Origin: Erythrophleum ivorense
Taxonomy: Eukaryota > Streptophyta > Magnoliopsida > Fabales > Fabaceae
NCBI GenBank assembly: GCA_026724425.1
Contig: JAIUCV010000103.1
Location: 1,116,001 to 1,180,000, forward strand
Direction of reading: 5' to 3'
DNA length: 64,000 bases
Below, in pieces: positions 11,910-24,953 of the stretch (its first letter is position 1; the number at the start of each line of letters is the position of its first letter). Position numbers and translations under genes: made by a program. The notes beneath the pieces were generated by a model, which had not been told where the DNA came from, ran no database searches, and saw only the letters and a list, made by a program, of their open reading frames with translations.

Positions 11910-14644
11910 GGTGAGCTTGTTGCAGGAGAAGCGTGCGAAAGAGCAACAGAGAAAGGAAAGGGAAAGAGAGAAAGAAAGAGGAGAAGGAGCTTTATAGTTG
12001 CGAAAGAGACGCAGCCATTTGGGCTACTGTTTACACTGAAATCTATCAGATTTGATTCCCGCCAGTTTTTTTCTTTTTTTTTTCTTAACGCAAATTATGT
12101 TTAACTGTTTATCTGATCGGATTACGGCTGTCAAGTTATTTTTACTTCAATTCTTTTTAATTTAAAATTGAAGTAAAAAATTTTAATTTTAATTCTTTTT
12201 AATAAAAAGCTTTTTTTAAAGAAAAAGAATTAGATATGTTGAATAGAATGAATATTACGTTATTTTTTAACAATTTTAATTTAATTTATAATTTATAATT
12301 GTTTTATTAAATTAAATTTTTATAATTAAAAAAATTTGACTTGGTACCAGGTATTAAACTTCTATTAATGTTTTGTTAAATTTAAGTGATGTAGTTAATT
12401 TATCTAAATTATTTAATATAAATTGCATCATATGTTATATGGATAAGTTAATAATATTTCATTTTTTATTTAATTTTTTATAAATATAAATTATTATTAG
12501 TAAATTTTAATAAAATATTATCGAGAGTTTAATATTGAGAATTAAATCAAAATTTTTAAAATTATATAAATTAAATTAAAATTTATGTAAAATTATAAAT
12601 AAAAATTAATTTAACCTATAATGAATTTAAAAGAGGCCAGGAAATGGAAGCATGGATGGCTGTACAAAACACGGATCTTAAATGGGAGTGGGAGAAAGAA
12701 TGAATATCTTGGTATGCCTTATTTTGTTCAAGTGACTAGAGTTTTGGTCCCCTTGACTTTAATTTAAAGATATATTTGACAGATTAAAAGTGGATGAAAT
12801 TGAATGACTCATAATAAAATAAAATGAAAAAATATGTGGCGTTTTATTATTAGAGTTTAATGAAAAAGGGGAAAATTGTAATAGAATGATTTATAAATTA
12901 TTTTTAATATTATTTGTATAATTAAAATATAATTTTAGCAAGTTTTTAGCAAAAAAATATATAATTGGAATTACATCACTTATTAATTTAATTCAATCCC
13001 AAACCTCCTTATTTAGAAAGATAAAAAAATGAGTTTTAAATGGCAATAAGAAACTTTGAAGTTCTTCATCTGCCTTTTCATATTATCTTAAAAAAAATTT
13101 CAAATAAAAGATTATCCCATTTATAAAAAAAAATTATCCCAAATTAATCACTTCACTCCTTACAATTTTATATCTTACCGTTTATGAGTCTGTTATTGTA
13201 TATGACGTGGCTTATCATTTTGAGGCCTTTTGTGATGCCATGGTTTATGTAAATGTATTAATTAATAAATTTAAATGTTATAAATGTGGTTAATGATGAG
13301 ATATGTATAATCGAAATGTTCAATTTTAAGGCAAAATTTTATCCTAATTTTTGCAACCCTTAGTTATGAAATGACATGTATTCGTGTATTTCTTATTTAG
13401 TTATTCATGTATGATTGAGTCTAGTAAATTTATTAGGTTAAATTAACCTTTGGGTCACATTTGGAAGAATAAGATAATTTTTAAGGGAATAGAAATGACA
13501 AGAGAATAGAATATAATCATAAATTTTATTTGATATAATATATAGAAACAAATATGAATACTGTTTTATTTGCATATTCGGTAAAATAAAAATAATATAA
13601 AAATAAAAAATTATGCAAATAATTATCACACTCTTAGTGTAAAAAATATTAAATTATTTATTTTTGAATAAAATAATAAAATATGCATTAATTTAACAAT
13701 AAAAAGTCGAATATATATTTTTATTTTCTAATTCGAAATTTTTTTTAATTATCAATAATAAAAAATTGCACTATGTTAAAATTATTTTAGTAATGGTACA
13801 TTAAACATTTCTCCTGCCATCCCAGTGAAAAATTACCGTTTCTATCACATCTGTAAAGAAAGCTCCAAAATGAAAAGTCTTCTCTAAAAAAAAAAATATT
13901 CATGTATACTAAAGACGCCAAATTAATGTTTCCCTGTCCTTTTGCTCACCTCTTTTATACCTGCCAAACACAACATTAAGATAACCTTGCCTACGCACTT
14001 GGTAAAACCTTACAAATTTTTAGTGCTGAGAGTCACAATAACAGCTTGATTAATATGCAGAATTAAAAAAGATTACTTAAAAATAATTTTGATGATGAAA
14101 ATAATTTTTTTACTTTTTTATTTAAAAATAATAATAAAAAATGATGAAATATTGTTAAGTAATTACTACAAAAATATATTAAACATTATACAAAGAAAAA
14201 GTTTTACTTAAAAATTATAAGTTGATAAAAAACTATTAAATAATTTTAAAAATCAAAATTTTTTTGAAGGACAAAAAATATTACTATTAAAATTTTCAAA
14301 AATTACTTCTAATATTTTAAAGTTATAATTTGATTTTTTTACTGTTACAAATAGTTTTTTATTAATAATTTTAAAAAATATAGGTGCTAATTTTTAGAAA
14401 TATTAGTTATTACTTTAGTCCTATAAAAAATTTTAATTTTTTGAAAATGCTTTAATATTACTTTTCATTAATTTATAATTCTTATGTATAATTGTTTTTA
14501 TAAATTAATAGACAAAGATTCTATTCATTAACCCGAACTAATCAAGTTTTAACCATAGAGAAGTGAGGAAAATCATGAGATTTTTGTTTTTGTTTTTGAG
14601 AGACCCTTCTCATCATTTATTTATTAGCTAAGTGAAGGAAATGA
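11910..14644. other. ARM gene promoter and AT-rich spacer
   Basis: The first ~150 bp carry purine-rich leader sequence (AGAGAAAGGAAAGGG-like) typical of a 5'UTR. The rest is very AT-rich with no supported gene. A dispersed repeat lies at 12330-12600. Confidence 0.5.
12330..12600. repeat. Dispersed degenerate repeat, copy 1
   Basis: Contains the ordered blocks TTGTTAAATTTAAGTG, TTATCTAAATTATTTAATAT, GCATCATATGTTATATG and TTTTTATTTAATTTTTTATA. The same order recurs in ACP intron 3 (59640-60240) and, more weakly, at 49380-49820. Probably an old non-autonomous element; family not identified. Confidence 0.5.
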
Positions 14645-14800
14645 ATTCTTTGAAATCACTTCAGCTAAAGTGAAGAGAGAGACAGAGAGGGAGGGTGAAT
14701 CCCACCCTTGGTATGTGGGACCCACATTGTGTGGGACCCACCCCTCCCTCTCTGTCTCTCTCCTCACTTCAGGTGGAGTGAACTTCAGATTATTTGGATG
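14645..14800. repeat. Foldback element, copy 1
   Basis: Long imperfect palindrome. The left arm (CTAAAGTGAAGAGAGAGACA then GAGAGGGAGGG) is repeated inverted on the right (CCCTCCCTCTCTGTCTCTCT then CCTCACTTCAGG), with a GTGGGACCCAC core repeat at the centre. Arms are about 55-60 bp. It is homologous to the element at 17463-17622 and resembles a miniature inverted-repeat element. No coding capacity. Confidence 0.85.
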
Positions 14801-17462
14801 CTTAAGTGAAATGTTAAAAGTGACTTTTTTTATTTTAATATACAAAGAAAAACAACAATTGACTTCCATGTTGAGCCGCCAAAACAAATGCATCATATAT
14901 TTAATGTATTTCTTTTATTTAATGGGTACGTTAGAAGAAATATTGCGACCCATTAATGTTTTTTTCTCTTACAAATGATTTTTTTTTAAATTTTTTTTAA
15001 TTTTTTGTCATATATTATGTTTTATTTTACATTTTAATTTATTTAAAAAATAATAAATTTAAATTTTGTAAAAAATATATTTTTAAATATAATTTAAGGT
15101 TTTAATAAAATTATGTGTAAAGTAAAAATTTAAAAATATAATTTTTTTAAAAAATTTATATTTTTATTAAAAAAAATTAATGAAGAGGATGAATTCGTGC
15201 AATTGTATGGACTGCATGGCTACGTTCAATTTTTCAAATTCTTTTAATTTTTTTTAGTTTTTGCCTTTAAGAGACACAAAAAAAAATAATTAAAAAGATA
15301 AAAATTATAATTAAAAAATATTTATTGTGAGAAAAAATTATATTTTAAAATTTTTAACTATTTTCATAATTAAAATTTTTTATCTTACATTTATAGTGTT
15401 TCTTTTTGTAATTATTTTTCTCATCTTTAAAAGCAACAAAATAAATAATAAATAATTGAATGCACCACGCGGCAATTTCAAAAGCTGGCATAGAAGCTTC
15501 ATTCGTAACTTAGCAGTGACAATTCGCAAACTAATTTGGATATAGTAATCATATGTCCCTCTCTTTCTTCCCAATTTTTCTTTTGGAAATAATATACTTA
15601 GTCCTCCCAAAGTAGTCTAATTTCAAAAATATTAGTCTTTATCAATAACACAAAATTAAAAATTAAAAAAAAGAAACCATGATAAACTTGATAATTGCTT
15701 GTATTAAAAAAATATCTTATATAATAAGAAGTAAAAAGTACTTTTTGGGTTATCTTATAATAGAAATTAAATAAAGGATTATATATTATTAAGGTTTTTT
15801 TTTAAATCACTTTTGCCCTATAATCTAATTCTTAATAAAATTTTTTATAAGATTTTTAATCTGACAAAAATATTTTTTTAATACAAATCACTTAAAAAAA
15901 TTAAATTATAATTAAAAATGTAACCTTATATTATTATAATTTATAAATTTATTATTATTAATTATATCAAATTTTATATTAAAAATTAAATGATATATTA
16001 TATATTAAAAATGTATTGTAATTTATTTATTTTATATAATATAAAAAATATAATATTTGTTATATAAAATATATTATATTATATTATATTATATTATATT
16101 ATCCTTTATAATATCCTCCTCCCAAATTTTCAATCATTTATAATATTATATATTATCATACTTTTATATTATTCTTTAATTAATTTTTTAATAAAAATAT
16201 GAATGTTTCAAAAAAATTATATTTTTAAAATTGTACTTTATACATAATTTTATTAAAACCTTAAATTATATTTAAAATATATATTTTTTACAAAATTTAA
16301 ATTTATTATCCTTTTTAATAAATTAAAATGTAAAATAAAACATAATATATGAAAAAAATTAAAAAATAAACTAAAAACTGGGTCATGATATACTAGATGT
16401 CGTGACCTATTTATAAGGAAAAAAAAAATAGTGAGTCGTAATAAAAAAACATTAAATATAAGAGGCGTATGTTTTGGTGGCTCAAGATGGAAGTTAGTTG
16501 TTTTTTTTTTATATTAAAATCAAAAAGCCCGTCAAAAGTAGTTGACTTGCCATCTAAAGAGGCGTTCATAAGTATACACCTCCTCAGTTGTTGTGCTGTA
16601 CAATTTGAGTACATTTGAATTGTTTGGTTCTTTTTACTTAAATTTTGTTTTTTTATTTTTTATTTTTTATTTTAATACTTTTAAATTTTAAAAATATAAA
16701 ACATAAGATAAAAATAATTCCCCAATTTTTATCAAACAAACGGATTTGTCTAATAAAAATTAAAAAATTATCTTCATTTTATATTTTAGTTTTTTTCAAA
16801 ATAGAAAAAAAGAGACTGTTGGGATTGTAAAATAAAATTAACAGGGCATCTAAATCTATAATCCCAACGCCCCACAAATATAATTTGGAGTCTTCATATT
16901 GGAATTTAATTTTAATTTCCAGCTAAGTTCCAATATTATTCGGGATGGACCTTCAAGTAATACAATGAGCCTATAAGTTCGTTTCGTTCTGAATTTATTA
17001 GTTTTCCATACATTGGTCATATATTATAATTCTAATTATTTTTTAACATAAAAATTGATTTTTTTTACTTTAATTATTCTGACATTCAAAAATAAGAGTA
17101 TACTTACCAATTTAAAAATATTATAAAGAACACCTTAATTTATATATATATATATATATTTGGATAACGCCTCAGCCTAATTTTGTTTTGAAAACTTAAC
17201 CAAGTCGAGCTGAGATAGGCCTCTGAGCAAATATATTCACAATATATAAAAAGTCTCATATAATATATGCCAAATTCTTTTTATATTAAAATAATATATA
17301 ATCTACTTAAGTTTTAAAAAACAAGATTAAATTTGATTATATTTTAATATATATAGCCTTATCAATATTTTTTATGTGTGAATTATTTACTGTATAACAT
17401 GATATTCACACATTTTATAAATAAAATAAATTAAAAAGGTGAGGCCTCCTATTTTGAGAAAT
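14801..17462. other. AT-rich spacer with pentamer microsatellite
   Basis: Extremely AT-rich; no gene seen. An (ATATT)n tract lies at about 16069-16102 and a TA run near 17142-17160. Nearly every open frame here is a low-complexity artefact. Confidence 0.6.
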
Positions 17463-17622
17463 AGATCTCCTAAAATCATTTTAACTGAAGTGAGAAGAGA
17501 GACAGAGAGGTAGAGGTAGGTCTCACTTCTGGTATGTGAGACTCACATTGTGTGAGACCCACCCCTCTCTCTCTCTCTCTTTCCTCACTTTAGCTAAAAT
17601 GAACTTCAAATGATTCAGATCT
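17463..17622. repeat. Foldback element, copy 2
   Basis: Same architecture and clear sequence identity to 14645-14800: CTGAAGTGAGAAGAGAGACA on the left, the inverse (TTTCCTCACTTTAGCT) on the right, and a GTGAGACTCACATTGTGTGA core. AGATCT occurs at both outer ends (17463-17468 and 17617-17622). Confidence 0.85.
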
Positions 17623-18042
17623 TCAATTTTGAGGGGCTGACAATGCTAAGCAGCTTCTTTGTTACTTAGCACTAAGCAGTAGAGAGAAATTACACTTGAC
17701 TTTCTCATTCTAAGTCCCGCCTATTCTCTCTCTCTCATTTGCCTTCTAATTTATTTATGAATTAGACTAGGCTAAGTATTGGTCTAACCCAATACTAAAA
17801 CAATTTAGTTTAATATTGATTTGGGTTGATTTCTTAGACTAGTTGAATTATTTTATTTTAATTTTGGTAAAAATCATAAAATGATCTAAATATATATATA
17901 TATGTAAAATATATTATGTCCTTAAAAAATTAATATTTTTATATAAATTCTTATAAAATAAATTTTAAAAAATTAATATAATCAAACTACGTTAAGTCAA
18001 ACTAACAAATAAAAATGGTAAAAACAAATATTTTATCCACGT
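17623..18042. other. Spacer before duplicated block
   Basis: AT-rich, with a CT run near 17725 and a TA run near 17892. No gene seen. Confidence 0.5.
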
Positions 18043-19255
18043 TAGTTGTTAATAATCGCAAGACAGATATATTATTGAATTGTATTCTCCCAAACCCCTG
18101 TTAGACCAAATCATAAATGTTTATATTGATCTAGAGACTCCTTACAGCAGAAAGTCCAATATTTTATTATAGTACTCTTTAATCTCATATCTGTTATAAT
18201 TTCTTGCAAATTATTTAACCATAAATTCTGATAAACATATATTTTTAACAATTCGTTTCCCTTTTGGGAAAAAAAAAATAAATAAATGGGAGGTCGAAGA
18301 GAAGAATACCAGAGGCATATCAATAATATCGCTCGAACCTAAATATGGTATCTTCCTTGTTGATTGCAGAAGAAACTAAATTGACACATTAAATATTTGT
18401 TTTCGTAGATAAAAAGGATATAAAGTTGAAAGCATGTGAATAGTTGACCCCTTAAATATACTTCCTTATTGGGGAAGGTTGGAATAATGCATATAGTTCG
18501 TAATTATAGCACAGTGCTTCCAATCTATCGTTGAAATATCATGTGCGTGACCACAAGTTTGAAGTCAGCCCTAGTAACTTGGTTTCTGTCTCTTCTAACT
18601 TTAATTTTCTTTCGTTGTTTGACTTTAATCACGAGAAAGTATTTGATGCTTTATTACTATAGTTAAAACTCAAATTAAAAAAAAAAGGAGTATAGTAATC
18701 ATAACAGTAAGAATGAAGTATTACAAATAATGGCCTAGCGCGAGTTAATTAGAGGGATTTGATATAAGTTTTATAGTTATACATTATCTGCAAATTCAAA
18801 TTCTCCTATCATCAAGAACTCGTGTTGGTGGTTAATTCTTTTTTAAAAAGATTCTTCGGTGTCAGCCTTTTGAACTGGCCTCTATTCGTTTTTGGGGTAA
18901 GTTTCACTTTTACACATGAACTTGATAGATATGAATATAAAGCTAAAAAGGTATCCTGCATATGCTACCAGTGCCTTAACATAGTGTTAGAATAATTGAT
19001 CCTAGATAGAATTCTTATTATCCAAAAATTAGAAAAATAATGAGATGGAGGTCCCAAGAGTTAATAATTTGGAATAGGAAAAGAAGTGAATGTCCAAACG
19101 ATCAAATTCAAAGCAAGCTGGGGTAGATCAACATGGGAATTGTTGTAGTACCTGCAGTTGACTTTTCCATTTTCATGCCTGCCTTGCTGATTAATATTGT
19201 TGGTCCCTCTCTCCTAGAACATATTCTGATGGATGAAGGCAATATAAAGGGGTAT

Positions 19256-19263
19256 TATAAATA
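19256..19263 (+). promoter_or_regulatory. Candidate TATA box of MIR169 copy A
   Basis: TATAAATA lies 103 bp upstream of the mature miRNA start. A second TATA-like string (TATAAAG) begins near 19243. In copy B both are changed at a T (CATAAATA at 30024-30031 and TACAAAG). Position and sequence fit a Pol II miRNA promoter, but the start site is inferred. Confidence 0.4.
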
Positions 19264-19343
19264 TGGGGTCTAGTAATACAGAATGAGGGCATAATCTCAT
19301 ATGTATAGAGTTGATAAGAAAGAGAGGGTCTTGTATGGAGATA

Positions 19344-19469
19344 AAGAGTCATGTCTGGTAGCCAAGGATGACTTGCCTAGCAATATCCATTCATGGGACT
19401 TGTAATTGCCAATTAGCCCCTAATCTGGTTTTTTGTTGGCAGGCATCTTCGGCTTGTTGACTGATTCTT
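19344..19469 (+). ncRNA. MIR169: miR169 precursor hairpin, copy A
   Basis: The 5' arm at 19359-19379 is TAGCCAAGGATGACTTGCC followed by TA, the canonical plant miR169 sequence. The 3' arm at 19438-19458 starts GGCAGGCATCTTCGG and pairs with it over nearly its whole length, by my hand alignment with one bulge, one internal mismatch and a few G-U pairs. A lower stem continues with AAGAGTCA (19344-19351) opposite TGATTCTT (19462-19469). The loop is about 58 bases. miR169 guides cleavage of NF-YA (HAP2) transcription-factor mRNAs in drought, nitrogen and developmental responses (established for the family). It is one of two copies in the window, sitting centrally in the duplicated unit with no protein gene nearby. 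Confidence 0.92.
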
Positions 19470-21160
19470 GTCTTGTATGTTAGACCTTCATTCTCCCAAT
19501 AAATACACACCTTCTTCAACTTCTTACAAGCTGAATTGGCTTTGACGCTCTGAGAGTATGTATCATTATCAATAATCTATAATTAGTTACAAAAACAAAA
19601 TGTGAATTGGTTATGTTTCAATTATTTTAAGCCTTTTTTAGTGTTGTTTTATATATTCACCATCATTTGTTTTTATTTTTTCACAAAATCGTTCCTAACC
19701 TTGAGGTTCTCAGCAATATCCGATAAGAACAGTTTTCAAGTCTTGCAAATAGAGTACGGTCAAGGTTATGAGAGGGTTAAGAGCTCGTTGTGAACTTCGA
19801 TATTCAAGTCAATCCATCCCTAAGATTAAAGTTAGAAGACTGAGAGAGGAAAATGGAGGCTAATTAAAAGGATGAAGTTGCTTACCCAATAGGTATCATA
19901 AAGTATTTATAGTGAAACCCCTTAGAGATAGTTTGGTTATTTTACTTCGTTAGACTAAATCATTCATATCAATTGGGTTAGATTTAATCTATTAATAAGA
20001 ATCAACCCAAAATATATTAGTCAGTTTTCACATTGAAATAGTTTTTCTCACTTTCTCAACCCCCTTTTCTGTAGGAATTGGGAGAGGGTTGTTTATTTCT
20101 CCATTTATTCTTTTATATTCACAATCTACTATATACGAATGGAAATTCGTTTGCTTAGTTCTTTTCAATCTGCATGCGTTTTTGGAATGCAAACACTAGT
20201 CTTAATTTTGAACTGTAGTGGTGAATCGATATAAGTAAAATATAAAGCGTCCTATGTGTATATAGTGAATACATTTATTATATATCAGAGACATTAATCC
20301 CTTTCTTTTTTTCTTTTTCTGTTGCAACCTACGAATTTCTGCTAAAATTTCAAGGATCAAGCACGTTAGATTTTACTCTCGTAGCCCATGAAGTATTCAA
20401 ATTCTAAAAAAACTGAGTGCAGCTGTATTCTACGACGTAGAACTTTCATAAAATAAAATGTTAGGTCACAGTATTTGTTGTACCTGTATTAATGTCAATA
20501 CTTGTTAAGTCATAACATGTAGAGTACCACATGTCCAGCTTATAATTATAGATCAACAAATAATATCTCCCCTAAAGGTTATTCTTGGAGAGGATGGTTT
20601 CGATTGGGGTTGAAGGAATTCTAACTTTTCTATTTTAATGGCATTACAGTTCAACAACCTGTTGTTTAGTATAGTGACTTCGATTTCGTGAACGCAACAA
20701 CTTCTATTGATTTTGAAGTTTGCAGAGATAATGGTTCTCCTTTAATATATTGTCACAAGTTTTTATATAATTCTGCAAAATTCCTCGCTTTTTCCCTGAG
20801 ATCTCTGAAACAGAATGTGAGAACACTTATTAGAACTTCTGACTGAAGCAGTTAGCCTGTTCAATTTAATCCTAAATAATTTGAATCGTGGCAGTTGTCT
20901 CTTGAGAGAGAGAGAGAGCTTGTTGATATATATATATATATATATTTTTTTTCTTATGAGATGAGCCAGTAATAATAGAACTAGTAACATCAATCTAAAT
21001 TCCATTTTGTTCTATTTTATCTGCATTTCCTTTGAATTTTATATGTGAATGGGAAAGTGAAAGATTGTTTATGTCTAAAAGAATTTTGTTATTCGACATA
21101 TTGGTAGGGATGTTGGCCAACGGGCGGGAAGCTCAATAAACTAGCACTTTGTTGTTTGCA

Positions 21161-22783
21161 TAATTTCTATCCCACATTAATTAGGAGCTTTCCAATATGA
21201 CTTTACAAGCTTATAATTAAAGCTTCATTAATAAGATATATGATTTGCTGAATTTACAAGCTTTACTTATTTACAGGACTTCTTGAGGCTCATATGCTTG
21301 CCAAGAAGGCTCTACTCATTTCCCCTTCTGTTCTTCACATTAAGGGCGTTGTTCATGGCTCAAATAGCACTCCGAAAATTAAAATAGGGACAACATAGGA
21401 AAATCTCACAGATTCATGATGATGATATATGAGCTACATATTTTAGATGAGATATCCAAGGACTCTCATTTCTCTTGCAGAATCTCATGTGCCTACATTG
21501 CCACGTGAGTCTCCAATTAATCCAAAAAGTTGTGAATGGTGCATTTGAATATAAGCTTATGGTTATAGACTACTCAGCTTATCATCTTATTATATGATGA
21601 TTGATAATCTTGCTTCTTGTGGCCATCAAAGGTGGCAAATTGATATTTTATTGTACAACTATCAATACTGCATATGGTTGGCAATGTATTTGTATTCATT
21701 TCCTTTTTATTTTCATGATTTATATCTAGTTTTGTTATAAAAAGAAATTAAAATGATATGTTATTACCTTAAAATTATATATATATATATATAAACGACT
21801 ATCTATATAAGAGGCTGTTAAAAGATTTAACCCTTTTTAAGTTCCTTCTAATAAGATGCACTCTTCAAAAATTTTAGTTTCAGCCATTAATAGGTTTTTA
21901 TTTTGGTATCTTTTTTTCCTTCATCTTTAGTTTGTACTTTTCGAAACAGGTGAAAAAAAGCTGGTCCAAGAATCAGTAACACTAATTCAGATAGTTACAC
22001 CTTTCAATCTTTCAAGTGGATGAAGATGAAATTGAGGCAGAAGTAATTGTTAGAGGAAGTAGTGAGCAGTTAAGGATGAAGAAGTATGTTGAACAAGGTT
22101 CTTTAGGTGTCAGTTTTCAAGCTTAGAGTCAGATTATTTACCTTCCTTTCAATTTTTCACTAGAAAACTAGCAATGAAAATTTTAAATTTTTGCAGCAAG
22201 GCTATATTAATCTTCTTTTGAGCTTGGTGGATGTAGCTATATAGAATCCAGATAATTTTACATTGCTGTATTGATGGTTTCTGGCTTCCTAAATTGGCCT
22301 TTATCCCTTTTACGTTATAGTTTTTCTATTGCTCTCTCCATATGTTAAGAATTTTAGTCTGTTGTGTTGTATAGCAAATTTGAAAAGTGTAAATCATGAT
22401 ATTAAAACTTATGGGGTGAGAAAATATCTTAAATAATTGGATGATGGCACAACTTTGTAGATATTGACTTCCATCTTATACTTTGTAAAATAATGGCTCC
22501 ATTAGATCCAAAACTAATTGACCACATAATTATAATATCTTTTGAAATCAATTAGTAGTTATACATTAAAAGATATATGACAGGATGAGGAACATCAATT
22601 TTTCATGCTTATGAAAATTTTCATAGGAACTAATGTGTATGACTGGCAACTTACTATATTAAAATGACAAAATTATTGTTTTAATTCTATATCTATCATG
22701 TTAAACAAATATTTTAACATAATTTATTTACATATTATTTAGTATATAATTTAAGTGACATGTTCGTAATCTATTCTTGCTTA

Positions 22784-22827
<44 letters not shown>

Positions 22828-22998
22828 TCAACATGATATATATTATTTTTATCATTCTTATATATTAATTATATTTATAAATTTTACAAATAAAATTACT
22901 ATATTATTTGGTAAATAAAACTTGCAAAAATAAATATTTTACTAGAATATCCCATACATTGTAACAATATCCTGTGCATCGTATGATTACCACACTAG
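21161..22998. other. Spacer between MIR169 units
   Basis: About 1.8 kb without recognised gene. A 43-codon plus-strand open stretch (21995-22126) follows an acceptor-like site at 21949 but matches nothing I know. A (TTA)n microsatellite fills about 22784-22825, just before the transposon. Confidence 0.5.
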
Positions 22999-23789
22999 GG
23001 GCCTATTTGGTGCAATATATAAGACTTGATAGTATGAAGTAATATAATACATTGTAAGGTTATTAGGTGTTTGGGGTAACTAATGTATTGTATTACCCTA
23101 TCCATCATATTCCTTTTATCTATCAAAACATTAGATAATTTAATCAGGCCTAGGGGGTGGGATAAGCCCTAATTAGATTACAATATATAAGGCTTTTAAA
23201 ATTTTTCCCCTTGCAGCCCTACACTCTACGCTCGTGCTTGTCTCTCTTTACTGGACCTCCTATCTATCTTTCTTGTCTCTCTTTGTCCTTTTCTCTCGGG
23301 GTTCTTATTCATAGGCGTTGAACCATCCTCTTCCTTGCTCATCGCAGACCTCCCAACCATCCTTTTCTCTTCGGTTCTCTGTGGTTGTCATTCACAACAC
23401 TCTTAGATGCACACGAGATCTCCCAGTCGTCCTCTTCCTTGCTTTGGTTGTCCTCTTCTCTCAGGTTCTCTTTTGCAAACCTCCCAGCTGCACACCTACA
23501 TCCGCTTCTCATCTTCTTATTGGTAAGCAAATATATCTTGGATTCTTTGATTCTTGGGGTTTCAATTTATACAGTGAAAAAATAGGATCTTGAATTGTAC
23601 AGCTTAAACAAGAAAAAAATGATTATTGGGGCTTATACTGAGCAAATCTATCTGTGTGATTGGGGTTTTGATTTCTACTTCTATTCTATTTCTTGGACAA
23701 GTTAATTTAGGCAAAGCCATTATAATTCTGTCATTGAGTTGTTTTCTTAATGTAAATTGTTGGATTTTGGTTCTATATTTATGCATTAA

Positions 23790-24035
23790 TGTGTTTCTGC
23801 ATTCTGTATTTCTAGTTTCTCTGTTCTGTGTTTTTGCATTTATGCATTTCTATATTTTGTATTTTGGCTTTCTCTGTTCTAAGTTTCTGCATATTTGTAT
23901 TTTTGCATTATGTATTTCTGCTTTCTCTATTATGTAATTCTACTTTTTCTATTTTGTATTTATGCATTCTGTATTTTTGCATTTTGTAATTATGCTTTCT
24001 CCATTTTGCATTTTTGCATTCTGTATTTTGGTTTT
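23790..24035 (+). repeat. Degenerate minisatellite in transposon leader
   Basis: Repeated variants of TTTTGCATTCTGTATTTCT and TTCTCTATTTTGTA fill roughly 245 bp between the left end and the transposase gene. The tract gives spurious long open frames. No function is evident. Confidence 0.7.
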
Positions 24036-24953
24036 AGATGTTTTATTGAATTTTGTGTTTCTACTTAGGCTTAAACAATGCTGCATCCATCTATGTTTTA
24101 GTGCAAATTTTCTGTGTTTAACTATTACATTGTTTATGGTCTTGTTTTAGGAAAGAAAGTATTGCATTTGGTTATAATTGCTGAGCAAAATTATGTTTTA
24201 CTACTACACAATTTTGTATTCTATTTTGCATGTAACTAGTTAGGTTAAGTTTTGACTACTTTGCTCTACCTATGCTTGAGAATATTCTAATGAGTTTATA
24301 GTATATGTTGTTGCTTTTCATGTGTTTAATATCATGGTTCTTTTTTTGTTTGGACTTGTTGCAGCTACCATGCAATCAGGTTTCGAGTGTATGAAAGAAA
24401 AATGCTAATTTCTATTTATATTGATTGTTAGCTTTAGTTCAAAATATATGTATATTATTTTTACATGCATGTTTTTTAAAGCTATAGTGTTGGGTCAAAG
24501 GTCATTTTTTGTTGGGTCTAAGAGGTTGTGTATACCTTAATCACCACATGCAGTCAGCTCAGCTATCATTGATTTTAAACCAAGAATGGTTTCTGCTACT
24601 GCATCGTTGTTGATGCCATTAGAAGAAGAATGCAATGACTTTCATGAGCTCCAAAGGCACAAAAAGAATGCTTGACAGCAAATGCCTACAGTTCCAACTA
24701 CAGGACATATCATTTTTTAATTCATATTTTGTGTTGTTTATTAATAATTCATATGCCCACATTTATATTTTGTTTTGTATATTAATAATTCTCTACTTGT
24801 GACATTTTTTAAGTCTTTCTTTTATATCTTGTATTGTATTCATGAGAAAGTTACCATATTATAGTTTTGTTTCTCTTATGATGAACGTTGGCTTTTCTTA
24901 TTGCAAAATGATGTTTATTTTCATTAATGAGTAGTTTTAAAATTTTAGATGTT

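Larger units (their letters stand above)
18043..21160 (+). repeat. MIR169-bearing duplicated unit, copy A
   Basis: About 3.1 kb that aligns collinearly with 28273-34670. Marker blocks shared by both: AGAGACTCCTTA with AGCAGAAAGTCCAATATTTT, GAGGTCGA, TCGCTCGAACCTAAATATGG, CATGTGAATAG-type flank, GCATATAGTTCGT, the MIR169 hairpin, CAATCTGCATGCGTTTTTGG, AAGCACGTTAGATTTTACTC, TAACATGTAGAGTAC and AAGCTCAATAAACTAGC. Copy A is the compact version, lacking the insertions found in copy B. No protein-coding gene is present. Confidence 0.93.

Noticed and set aside
21995..22126. 43-codon open stretch after an acceptor-like site
   Set aside because: Reads DEDEIEAEVIVRGSSEQLRM but has no partner exon or family match; could be chance.
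23318..24150. Overlapping open frames in the transposon leader
   Set aside because: Produced by CT-rich and TTTTGCATT low-complexity repeats, not by a gene.
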